NCBI GenBank assembly: GCA_020226215.1
Contig: CM035230.1
Location: forward strand, 17,031,883-17,095,882
Source of the DNA: Sindora glabra
Lineage: Eukaryota; Streptophyta; Magnoliopsida; Fabales; Fabaceae
Reading direction: 5' to 3'
DNA length: 64,000 bases
Below, piece by piece: positions 43,558-54,899 of the stretch. Both the position numbers and the translations under genes were made by a program. The first letter of the stretch is position 1, and the number at the start of each line of letters is the position of its first letter. The notes beneath the pieces were generated by a model. That model made no database searches. It was not told the DNA's origin and worked only from the letters and a program-made list of their open reading frames with translations.

Positions 43558-43996
43558 CTTAAATCATCTTAATTCAGATTTCAAATATGATTGGTCTTTG
43601 TCTGAAATTAAAATATAATTCTTTTGAAGTTAGATTGATGAACAATTTCATTTTTTTTTAATTCCAAACCTGAGTTCTGGAGTTTTCACAGTTTTTAAAG
43701 GGACAATGGAGTTCGTTAATTTGTGCTAATATTCTTTTTTTTCAAATTCATCTTTTAATCGTCTTTACCTATGGTTCTTCTTTGTGTGTTGATCCTTCTT
43801 GTTCGATTAAAGCTTTTTATAATTCTACCAAAAAAATTAATGCCTTTTTTTAGAAAAATAAATTTTCTCGCATGTAATTGCGCTTCTTATTATTTAATGA
43901 TATTTATGATTGAAGTAACAATTCACTCTTTTCTAGTTTTGTAACTTTAGTATTAATAATGGTTTGTTTTTTTCTTGTTTTGCAGCGTTGAAAAAT
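43558..43996 (+). other. 5' flank and probable intron of the glycine-rich gene
   Basis: Begins with the second CTTAA copy. The end reads TTTTTTTCTTGTTTTGCAG, a strong acceptor (AG at 43984-43985), 11 bases before the ATG. A diverged copy of this segment lies at about 50458-50834. It is therefore likely an intron, in the 5' UTR or in a longer coding region. Confidence 0.6.
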
Positions 43997-44281
43997 ATGA
44001 CGGCTGGAGGTGTAAACATACTCGGAAAAGTTATAATTGTTCTTTCGGTTGTTGCTATAATGATTTCTTCACCATCCACAAAAACATTAGTCAGTGCTAA
44101 AGGTGGATTTAGAGGCGGCGGCAGATCTGGAGGCGGTGGCGGAATCAGAGGAGCAGGTGGAGCTAGAGGTGGTTCACATGGAGGTGGTCGTAAATCTGCA
44201 TCGTCTGATTTGAGGCTTACTTTCACTAATTCAGTATTTCACATTGGATCAGTTCTGCTTTTAATCTTATTATGCAGTTAG
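43997..44281 (+). CDS. Small secreted glycine-rich protein
   Basis: The 94-residue product starts MTAGGVNILGK, has a hydrophobic segment VIIVLSVVAIMISS (about residues 11-25) that looks like a signal peptide, a probable cleavage region near TLVSAKGG, and a Gly-rich core (GGFRGGGRSGGGGG..., about 35-66) with arginines. It ends in a hydrophobic tail (SVLLLILLCS) that could signal a GPI anchor. Small plant glycine-rich proteins of this layout act in the cell wall or at the plasma membrane. I chose the ATG at 43997 because the upstream in-frame ATG (43964) lies inside the splice-acceptor tract. If an upstream coding exon exists it must end in phase 1. The reading frame is intact. The exact family is not known to me. 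Confidence 0.7.
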   Translation: MTAGGVNILGKVIIVLSVVAIMISSPSTKTLVSAKGGFRGGGRSGGGGGIRGAGGARGGSHGGGRKSASSDLRLTFTNSVFHIGSVLLLILLCS

Positions 44282-45610
44282 ATTTAAGTTGCTAGTTTGA
44301 TTTTTATCTTTTTAAAACCATAATGATGTTGATGATCAATGGTTTCAGAGAATAAGGGATCGAGATATTAATATTTTAAATTTTTGTTAATGCATTGCTG
44401 CTATTGATTCTTCGATGATTTTGTTAAAAATTTTACATATTTTCGCTAGTTGTTTTTATTGTCTTTATTAAAAAGGGAGAGATTTACCATTTATTTCTAA
44501 TCATCATTAATGCCATATATGTAGAAATATCTAAGTGCAAACCAACAAATATATATATATATATAATAGACTTAGATTCAGATTGCTGGGTATTAAATAA
44601 AGAGGAATACTGCAAAACCAGATGAATTGCAGGGCACATATGCCCAGATGCCTTACCAGTAGGAAGGGGCTATCCCCACTGGCATGTATATATATAACCG
44701 ATAATGGAACCTCTGAACCAACAATTTTACTGCTAATCATCACATAAATTTCTCTGTAATCTCCATTTCATGGCCGTCTGTCAAATTGTAGTTACTGACA
44801 TACAAATCCGAAGGATTACGTCATTAAAATTCATTATTTCTATGGGAAGTGTCATATGATTCCATAATTATTATGATGAATTTGAATTTTCTTTGAAGAT
44901 AAATCCGTCTCATTTTATTTTATTAGAAAATATAATTATAAAATATTAAAATAAAAAATATTTTATTTATTTAATATTAAATATGAAAAATTTTTAAAAA
45001 TTACTTTCTTTTATTTTGAAATCAAATTTTTCAATATTATTTTTTAGTCATTAATACTAAATAACATATCACTTTTCCATTAATAAATATATCTAAATAA
45101 TATCTTTTTTTTTAAAATACTTTTAACGAAATAAATCGTAACTTAAACCGAATTCCCCATCCCCATCACCATCCAAAATCGAAATAATCAAATGGCTGAC
45201 AATTCATCGAAATCCAGAGTCTCACCCCGGTCCCCACGTCCCCTACATTTGGTTGTGGTTTTCGGGTTTTGTTAGTAAGATTTCATTTCCCCTACCTTAT
45301 TCATCGCCAAACAACCTTGGTCTTCGATTCAAATCTTCACCAAAGGCCTAAACCTGGATTTTTCTTCAGCAGAGCCATGGAGAATGGAAGAGAAAGAGTC
45401 TTACCAAGTATCCGTACAATAATCCTTGCCGGTTAGAAGGACACATGGCGCATTTGACATTGAAATTCTCGTGTAGGCATATATGCTCTAAAGAAATACT
45501 TGAGTCGTAAATGTGGAAATTCTGCCAAATAAATTAGTCTCAGCAAAGAAATTAGAGTTTCTTTTTTCTCTTAAAAAAAAAAAGAAATTCAGGAGAAATT
45601 CTCATGTAGA
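44281..45610 (+). repeat. 3' flank of the glycine-rich gene, tandem copy 1
   Basis: From the stop codon onward (TTAGATTTAAGTTGCTAG...) the DNA is repeated from ~45612. Shared landmarks include AATAAGGGATCGAGATATT, GCATTGCTGCTATTGATTC, ACCAACAATTTTACTG, AAATCGAAATAATC and TTGCCGGTTAGAAGGAC, all in the same order. The first part is the gene's 3' UTR. A TA microsatellite lies at 44548-44566. Confidence 0.8.
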
Positions 45611-47620
45611 GACTGAATTTAGATTTAAGTAGCTAGTTTATTTTTTATCTTTTTAAAACATGATCAATGATTCAGCAGAATAAGGGATCGAGATATTAAT
45701 ATTTTAAAACTTTGTTGATGCATTGCTGCTATTGATTCTTCAATGATTTTGTTAAAGATTTTGAATTTTTTAATTAGTTGTTTTGGTTGGTTTCATTGAG
45801 AGAAAAATTTATTATTTATTATTCCCACCAAATAAAAATTAATTTTATATTTAACTTAAGAATATGAAATATTATTAGTTGCAAGGGGCTATCCTCATAA
45901 GGATATTATATATATATATATATATATATATGACTGAAAGTGGAACTTGTGAACCAACAATTTTACCGTTAATCATTACATAAATTCTTTTTTGACATGT
46001 GAATTTGAGGGATTATATTATTAAAATTCACCGTATCTACATGTACAATTCTAAAATTATTCTGAGGAATTTTAATTTTCTTTGGAGATAAATTCGTCTC
46101 ATTCTTAATTCTAAACCAGAATCCGCCTTCCCATCATCATCCAATATCGGAATAATAATAATCAAATCGGCCGGCAATTTGATTTAAATTTTCCATCAAA
46201 GGCCTAAACTTGAATTTTTATCCAACAATACCTTAGAGACAGAAAGTGTCTCACCGAGTGATTTATGGAAACCGTTTGATTTGTATTGGCATATTTTTAG
46301 GAATAAACCCTAAACCCAAATATATGACTCCTTAAAATATAACATTCTTGTCTGTGGTTTAATATATATATTTTTTAGAATATTTTTTAAAAATTTTAGA
46401 TATATTATATTTCCATGTTTAGTTCACTCTTTATATTTTTAAAAATTTTATTGCTATTTCAAAAAAACCCTTATTAATTTTTTATAAATTATAGTAAATT
46501 ATAAATTTAATTAAAAATATATAAATGAAGACTTTTGAAAATCTAATAAATTAATAATTTGAATTCTATTTCATTAAAATATAATAAATAATTTAATATA
46601 TAAAATATTAAAATTTTTAAGAATTTAAAATTAAATTTTTTATAAAATTAATTATATAAATAAATTAAAAATAAGTCATCTCTGATATCAAGATATTAGT
46701 TTTTTATAACTCATACATTTAAATTTTTATTTTTTTATTTTGTAAAGCATTAAAAATCATAAAAAATTATAAATCTTAATTATAATTTTTATGTAAATAA
46801 GACAATTTAAAAATATATACTAAATATGCAATATCAATCAATATAATCATATAAATTAAAATTTAATATATTAAATTTATTTTACAATATTTTTTAATAT
46901 GTACTTTACAAATGTTTTTTTAATATGTCATGAGATTGTATATAAATTAATAGAATTAAAATTTAGAATTTATTTATTTTTTTAATTATTTAGTGTAATT
47001 TTTCATGTTATCATGAAAAAATTGAAAATCAAAAGTATAAGTTAAAATTGAAAAATAAAAATAAAAAATTTTCAAAATAAATTAGGGTTGGAATTTAAAA
47101 ATTATTTTTTACTTATTTAGTGTAATTATATTTATTATCATAAAAAATTAAAAATGAGAAATATAAATTAAAAGTGAAAAATAAAAAAAATTAGAATAAA
47201 TTAAGGCATAAAAAAATAGGGATAAAATTATTCTTCTATTTTAATATCAACATTTTCATAAGATAAAAAATTGATATACCTACCTTTCTTATGAAACTAT
47301 TTATGAAAAAAGTTGAGTTTTAAAATATTTTTAAGAATGTTATATTTTTAAATAAATTTTTTAAAATTTTAAATTAAATATAAAAATATAATATTTTCAT
47401 AAAATATTTTCAAGAATATTTTGAAAAATATTTTACAAATTAAATGCCTCCGAGTAACTTTTGCCGGCTAGAAGGACGCGTCGTGCATGGACATTAAAAC
47501 TCTCTCGTAGCTATCCTGTAGAAGTTTTGCTCAATAAATTAGTCTCAGCTAAAATAAATTAGAGTTTCTTTTTCTCCAAAAAAATAGAAATTAAGGAGAA
47601 AATTTCACATAAGATTAAAT
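45611..47620 (+). repeat. 3' flank, tandem copy 2, with an insertion
   Basis: This diverged second copy of 44281-45610 starts exactly at the stop-codon region, so it contains no glycine-rich coding sequence. It is longer because of an A+T-rich insertion (46260-47449). A (TA)n array sits at 45909-45931. Confidence 0.8.
46260..47449. mobile_element. ~1.2 kb A+T-rich insertion, possible MITE
   Basis: Copy 2 has this extra segment compared with copy 1. It is flanked by CCGAGT on both sides (46254-46259 and 47450-47455), which fits a target duplication. The ends carry weakly inverted words (CCGTTTGATTTGTA near the left, and the complement of GCATTTAATTTGTA at the right). No coding sequence. Confidence 0.45.
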
Positions 47621-50340
47621 TAATAAAAATATTTTTTATAAAAAATAGTTATAAAATATTTAAATGAGTAAAAATATTTTATTTATTTAATAATAATATA
47701 AAGATTTTAAAAAAATAAATTCCTCTTTGAATTTTCCTTTTTAAAGAAGAATTTATTTTCTTCTAATTCGAATTAAGTATTATCTTTTTAAATCATAAAT
47801 ATAAATGATATATTACTTATTTATTAATATGTATACAAATAATATTTTTTTATAAAAAATACTTTTTAGAAACCTAAGTTTATGGGTGGGAAGTATTTGA
47901 GGGCTTGTTTGCTATGACCTATTTACAAGATCTCAATTGGTTTTATTTTTTATGTATTATTAAAGCTTTCGAAATCAATATTGGGTCAAAATTATAAATA
48001 ATAATAAATTAGTTTTAATAATTTATTTTTCATAATCAATTTCTCTTTTAACAAAAATTTTCCCTCGTAAGAATCAATTATTATAAAAAGTCTCTTCAAA
48101 TATAAAATCAATTGCTGCACTCAATTAATTAATAATTTGTTTTTCTAAAATCAACTAGTTAATTGCTTCCCAAATTAATCCTGAATTTGTTTAAAAACAT
48201 TATTACATATATTGAAAAATAAATAAATATGAACAAAATGTAAAACAAGTGTGATATATGTGGGGGAAACGTATTGGTAAATTTAATTTTTTAAGCGTTA
48301 AAAAAATTAAAATAGTTGAAAAAATGTCATGATTAGTGGTTACGCATGTCCGTATTGTTAAATGTTGGCTGTGAATGTAATTTTCAGATTTCCTTTTTTT
48401 TTTTTTTGGTCATGCTTTAAAGAGAGAGATAGAGATGCTCGTAAAATGAATTCTACATATTAATTTTTTTTTTTGGCCATAATTCTACATAATAATGAAT
48501 AAAAAAAAACTACCATATTGTTTAAATTCTCTTCCTCCGTAACTGTTACTGTGTTGCTCTTCTTCGGTGAAGGTAACGGTATCTTTAGGGAAGTATGGCG
48601 GAATATGCGGTATGTTGTGCGTTTGCCACGTTTAAGATCTGCGGATCAAATGTATTTTAAAATGGGCTGAATAATTTGGGGAAAATTACGAAAAAAAAAG
48701 AAATGCCCAATTCTAACACACGAACAGGGATGAGACGACACCCTTAAGTATAGCAGTAATATAATTCTGAGACGAGTTCTAACATAAAATTATAGCATTT
48801 ATATAAATATTTTTAATGGTGAAATCAATTGACGCTATTTTAAAATTCTATTACTTGTACTAAATTTATACTGTTTATTTGATGTCTATTTAATAGTTAC
48901 AATATATTTAAATTAATGTACATTGACTAATTTTAATAATCAGAGAATTAGCATGAAATTTATTTAATTATTTTTAATTTTATAATATTTTTATTTCTTT
49001 TCTATTTTAAATTTTCACACAAAATTAATTAAATTACAAATATTTAAAATTAAAAGTTTAGAACTAATATAACTTATTATGTATTAATAATTAATGAATA
49101 TTTTAATATATAATGAATTTAGATAGTTCAAGAGCTTATTTAGTGTAACAATAAAAATAATTAATTATAATAAGTAATTTTTAGATAATGGATGGTACAT
49201 AATTTATTTTATATTTGATAACATTAGTTAATAATCGATTGATGTAAGCAGTTCTTATTAAGATGATATATAAAAAAAAATATTTTTTATTATTAAATTA
49301 TTAAAAATGACAACAAGATACATATAATTATTCTTATTTTTTATATTATTATTTCTAAAATAAACTATGCATATGTATTATTTAATATATATCATTAATT
49401 TAAATAAATAATATATGTTATTTAGTTTATGTATATTAATATATATTCTACGTTATTTAAATAATTTTTCATAAATAATAAAGTTAAAATTTTTATTTAA
49501 ATAGGATTTATATTTATTTTAATATTCACTAATTTAAAAAATTACTAAAAATTAAATTATAAAATCTTCAAATTTATTTATGAATTTAAAATAAAAAATA
49601 AATAAATATGAATATAAAATTTAAAATTTATATTATTAGAGAGAAAAGATAGTGAAAGAAAAAGAATAAATAAATAAAGTTATTATGGGTATAGAATTTA
49701 AAATTTATATTTCTAAAACTATGATTAAAAAATAAGGTGCTCTAATTAGCTTATTTTTAATTAAAATTATTATTTATAATTGATTAATAAAAAATTTTAA
49801 AACTAGAATCAAACATTTTTAAAAAGGTAATAATCAATTACTTAATTTATAATCATTAATTATGATTTCTAATCATTACACTAAATATGCACATTACTTG
49901 TCTAAACCTATTTTGCATGCAAAATGTTTCTTACACATTGTAAAATTTATTATTTCTTTCCCTCAAATAATAGCTACTTTTATTTTAATAATACTATCAT
50001 GGTAATATTTTTGTTTTAATTCTTATGAAGTGTAAATATTATATTAGTTTTTCAATTTTAAGCTTTAAATTAAATTCATAGTATATAACAAATAATCATT
50101 CAGTTTTAATTACCCTTAATTAAAAAATTATAACAATTATTTTATTTAATATAAAATAAAAATTGAAACTACTTCTTACATGTTATCTTAGGAGGAAATA
50201 GAGGCATAAATAATTTTCATTTGCGGGCTCAATTTGAAATTTTTGTAAGTTAAAAGGACTACTTTAGAGTTTTCCACCTCCAATAAAAAAAAAATTGTCT
50301 ATGGTTGTGGTCAAAAGTTTGAAATTCAATATATATTATT
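47621..50340. other. A+T-rich DNA, no supported gene
   Basis: Mostly featureless, extremely A+T-rich sequence. The exception is a short, richer island at 48540-48660, listed separately. Confidence 0.45.
48595..48660 (+). other. Possible orphan first exon or mini-ORF
   Basis: A small non-A+T-rich island (48540-48660) holds an ATG and 21 codons, MAEYAVCCAFATFKICGSNVF, after a leader-like CTCTTCCTCC...GAAGG segment. It might be a captured first exon. No partner exon or homolog is known to me. Confidence 0.15.
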
Positions 50341-50389
50341 CCTCCATATCACATAGGGTTCCAAAACTCTGGGAGTGTCTTAAAATTCA

Positions 50390-50834
50390 CCTCCACTTTT
50401 ACATTCAAATGTATGTCCCTTTTTTATTCTTTTAGTGTTCTAAGTTTATACATGAGCTTAATTCATCTTAATTCAAATTTCATATATCATTAGTCCTTGT
50501 TTGAAATTAAAATTTAGTTCTTTTGAAGCTAGATTGCTGAACAATTTGATTTTTTTTATTCCAAATTCTAGAGTTTTAGATCTTTCCTAAATTTTAAGAG
50601 GATTGTATACCTCTTTTCAGCTAATAGTCTTTTTCCTTTTTTTTACATTCTTTTTTTTATAGTCTTTAGTTAGTTTTCTTCTTCGTATGTTTTTCTTTCC
50701 TATTCAATCAAATCCTTTTATTAAAAAAAATATATTTACACTTCTTATTATTTTATGATTTATGATGACTAAAGTAGCAATTCACTCTTTTATAGTTTTG
50801 TCACTTTTGTATTATTAATAGTTTATTTTTTTAA
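50390..50834 (+). repeat. Duplicated 5' flank of the glycine-rich gene (empty copia-A site)
   Basis: Continuous DNA here matches the two sides of copia-A. TTTTACATTCAAA..GT and GAGCTTAA match the left flank; TTCATCTTAATTCA, GAAATTAAAAT and TTCTTTTGAAG match the right flank. At the junction it has a single CTTAA (50458-50462). Similarity stops at about 50834, before the acceptor and coding exon. Confidence 0.75.
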
Positions 50835-52157
50835 GATAATCCACTTCAGTCTTTGTGCACAACTTGATTTTGTGCCGCTCATATTTGTCCCATTGCAACT
50901 GCCACACACAACAACAGACACTACCTCAGTTAGGGATCTCTGGTGCCACCAATCTTGGTTTACCTAATAGTAACGCTTCCATATGGTTAGGAGAAAAGGA
51001 ATCAAATATTTGATTCCCTTACCATACATCATTTCTTTACATGTGAGTTGAATTTGTTACCCTTAATTCATTCCACTTGTTTGAAACTCTTTCCCACTTT
51101 ATGGGTTTCACAATCCCTTTCTTATTGAAATCAAAAGAAACCTCCTTTTCAATTGTACCACACATTACCCAATGCTCTTAACCTCAATGTAAGTAAATAA
51201 AAATTCCTTCTTATTCCTTTTCTCACCTCTGAAGAGTGTCATCCATTTCTCCTAGTTGCTAATAGCAAAAGTTGACATCAATACTATAATGAAGATAGAT
51301 CTTTTACTGTTTCCATTCCCTTCTTAGGTTTTTCATTTTAGCTTTCAATGTTACTCTTGTTTCTTTATCTCTTTTGAATTTTTAAGATGGATGATGGTTT
51401 GGTTTGTGTTTTTGTGCTTAAAATGATTTAAGATTTATTCTTAATTTTGTAATTTTTCTTTAGTACTTTAATTTCTAATTGCTTATGATTTCATCATTCT
51501 TCTTTCATGCTTTTAACTTCACACTTAAGAAAGAAGTCTAGAGACATTCCACCAAAAGTTAGACATCAATTCTAGCTGAAAAAGATATCAAGAATTAAAT
51601 GTGGAGTAAGTAATGTATATAAGGAAGTAATAAGAATGAATTTGTTTTCTTTTGTTTCTTTTTTCTTAGACTATGGCATAAATTGGCAGTATGCAAATTC
51701 GATAAAAGGAAAAATTGCTTGCTAGAACTTAGTAGTGGTATTTAAGAAGACCAAAACTTAAATCATTTCATTATAATCATTTTATTAATTTGTTGAGTCA
51801 TATTTTGTTAGGAATTCTTTAAATTCTTTTTCACCACTTGATTTATATGGTTACTATTTTTAAGGTAAAAGGAAAAATGTTTATAACTCCTTTGTTAATC
51901 CTGTTCACATGCTTTCTAATTGAGGACTAATTGCATCCATAATGTCAACCTTCTTTTATAGTAATCTTTCACTTTTGATACAAAAGACATATCTTTCTAG
52001 CAAACTTTTAATGTTCTTCATATTTATAAGTACCTATTTTGTCTAATTGTCTTCACTTGTCTCTTAGAAATTGCTTTAACCTTGTACCTTAACCATTCCT
52101 GGTGCTCTGAATTTGTATATACACATCACTTTTAACATCACACCTTGAACTAATTAG
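50835..52157. other. No supported gene
   Basis: Mixed noncoding DNA. A perfect 20-bp palindrome GGAATCAAATATTTGATTCC lies at 50998-51017. A short frame just before it (LPQLGISGATNLG...) has protein-like composition but no recognised motif. Confidence 0.35.
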
Positions 52158-53766
52158 TGATCAAAATTTTTATCTAATATAAGGCCCTCAACCAGAGGGG
52201 GTTCAATAACTAATGCCAAATTTGATAAAACTTATACTTTAAAAGGAAGTAAATTAACTTTAATAAAAATTACCAATAAAAATTTGTATTAACACTTCAT
52301 GTAAAACTATGGATGTGTAGGAGACAATTCTTGAAATTTTGATGAATATATTATTTCAAAAATATACTAAATTTTATTAAAGATTGCAAATGTCTTAAAG
52401 GTATTCCTTTTCAATCAAAAAATGATTTCTTGAAGGAAAAAAAGTAGTTTAAAACCATGTATGAGCTTTTCTTGGAAAAGGGGATAAATTCTTTAATGTA
52501 ACAAAATTAATAGAATAGGAAGAAGAAATAATACTAAGAATTTTTATAGAGGCTTGATAGTTCAAAACAAATACCTTTTGGATTTCTCTTCTCAAATTAT
52601 CAAATATCATTCAACTAATTTTGATCAAGATCACAACACTTAACTTTATAAGATTTACCCAATCTTTACTAGGATCTCCACAAACCATTTAACTTTATAA
52701 GATTTACCTAATTTTCACTAGAATTTCAATTACCACTTAATTTTAAAAAAATTTTCCAATCTCAACTAGGATTTTGTAAGTACAAAAAGGGATTTTTCTC
52801 ACAATCTCACTAAAATTTTTTACAAATATTCACTTAATAACACCTAAAGAATAGATATGCAAATTTTACTTTTAAAGAAAAATATGATAGCTTCCACTTT
52901 GATAAAAGCAAGAGAGAATTGAAATTTATAGTGTAATTTCTTGATATATTATCTTCAAAGGAATGCATCTTATCCATAAGCAAAATTTGATCAAGATAAC
53001 CTAGATTCCAAGTGTTCTTTTCTTTAACTGCAAGTTTGAAATTTAAATTTTTAGCTCCAAGTTTGAAACCTAAATTTTAGCTCCAAATAAATTTTAGTTT
53101 GCTTAAAAAGTTCCCTTTTTTTTACATGTGCTAAAAATATCTTATTTGTACCCTAAGAGACAAGATTCAACCACTTTTATCTAACTTCATATTTTCATTT
53201 AAGATAGTAAGTAAATTAATATTTTAGTATGAGTTGAATTTAGCATTGAAATTCAATCTAACTGTTCAACTCTATATGTATGCCATTTTTAGCTATTTTT
53301 TAGCTATAAAATGGTATAACAACTTCATATTTTAATTTTAACACATGTTACATTAGTTTAAAATTGAAATTCCCCCTTTGTTTTGAATTTCTTTCTCTTT
53401 AAAAATCAAAGGATTAAGATGGCTTTTGAATATTAGCCATTCAATTGTGTCACCTAACCTTTGAAATAAATAATTTAAAATTGTGGTCACTAAGATAATT
53501 TCCTAAAAAGTAAGTTTGAAATTTAAAAAAATTAAATAATTCTAGATTATTTTATCATATGAGAAAATATATTTTTATAAAGTAAATTGGACTTTGTAAT
53601 TGGATGTATGATAGCCCAAAATCTATTGGGCTTATGTAGTACACTAATAGAATCATGCCCAAGTAAGTTAGTTTTAGATGAAAACATTTAAGTTCAATTT
53701 CCAACTTATTAAAATAATAACCCAAAGCATAATTTAATTCAATTTAAATTAATATTTTGTTCCTCA
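52158..53766 (-). repeat. Probable 3' LTR of copia-C
   Basis: On the minus strand a purine tract (AAGAAGAGGGAGAA) is followed at 53766 by TGAGGAACAAAATATT, a typical LTR start. The left end is placed at a TG near 52158 just before CCCTCAACCAGAGGGGG, a motif seen near LTR ends of SIRE-like elements. The second LTR would lie outside the window, so the left edge is uncertain. Confidence 0.45.
52637..52790. repeat. 49-bp tandem repeat within the copia-C LTR
   Basis: Three units (starting near 52641, 52690 and 52739) each carry TTAACTTTATAAGATTTACC, AAT..T and ACTAGGAT-like segments. A fourth degraded unit may follow. Confidence 0.65.
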
Positions 53767-54899
53767 TTCTCCCTCTTCTTGATAATGACAAACTTTGTGA
53801 AGTTTTTGTCAAACAACCAAGCACAAAAAGGTATCAGAGCATAAAAAAAGAAAGCACAAAGGGGTATCAAAGCATATATGAATGTATTAGAGTATGTGTA
53901 TAATCATTTAACAAGTCATGCAATATTAATAAGTCATGCAAGGAAGTGTTAGAGCATATATTAAGGAGAAATCCTTAAAGATGTGAAATTTCTTATAAAA
54001 AAAGCTCTCTTTAAAATCATGAATTTTCTTTTTTGAAAAAGCCCCTTGAAACTTTGTAACCTTTCTTACTCTCCTTTTTGCTAGTAATAAAAGATAAGGA
54101 AAATAAAACTATATAAGGTATCAAAGCAAAGGAAATAATAGTGACAAAGCATACTATCAAAGTAAACGAAAGATAAAGATAAAAGCATGATAGAATTTCT
54201 AATAGTGATAAAAATTAAAACACAAGAAGACGAAATAACATTATAAAATATGCATGTATCAGTCCATATCAAAAAGATAAATAGAGAGATTAACCAATGG
54301 TGATGAAAATTAGAGGATGCAATCAAAGAAAAAAATTACATGAAAATTTCAAATCAAAAGATGCAATCACATGATCATCATTAAAGGCATACAAATTAAA
54401 TAATGTTTTCATTAACTAGATAAGATAGTATATATAAGAGAAAGTGGAAACAACAAAAAGAAAAAAAAAAGAAGGTAAAGAGACAGTAGAAAATAGGACC
54501 AAATAGTAAGAAAGACTAACAAATAAACAAATAATAGAAATAGCAAAATAGAAAATAAAATGAAAAATGGATAAAGGAATAGTGTCTAACAGGATTAATA
54601 AGCAAGAAATGCAAACAATGAATTAGATAATAAAAAAAAAAGCATAGGAAAAATAGCATAAGTAGTAATATATTGATAGCAATATTCAAAAGTGGGTCAA
54701 TAGCTTAAAAACATTATAAATTCTAACTAAAACTTCCATAAAAATGAAAACTAACTTAGAAGCTTTAGAGACATACGCATGAATGAAAAGTTTAAGATGC
54801 ATATGCATAGATTCCAATACAAAAAAGTAAACTACACTAAGGCTTGAAAATCTTAGCTTGAGAAAGCAACAATTCCAAAATAGGTCCATTTAGCCTTTG
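53767..54899. other. Copia-C 3' noncoding region
   Basis: A/G-rich sequence with repeated (G)TATCAAAGCA / TATCAGAGCA words (53831, 53864, 54117 and others). No coding region is supported; minus-strand frames at 54081-54326 and 54686-54889 have low-complexity composition. Confidence 0.4.

Noticed and set aside
43933..44226. Minus-strand proline-rich open frame
   Set aside because: It is the antisense shadow of the glycine-rich coding sequence (GGN codons read as CCN).
53830..53842. GGTATCAGAGC on the plus strand, like a primer binding site
   Set aside because: It lies in an A/G-rich zone with several GTATCAAAGCA variants, next to a polypurine tract for an element on the opposite strand, and there is no LTR end before it.
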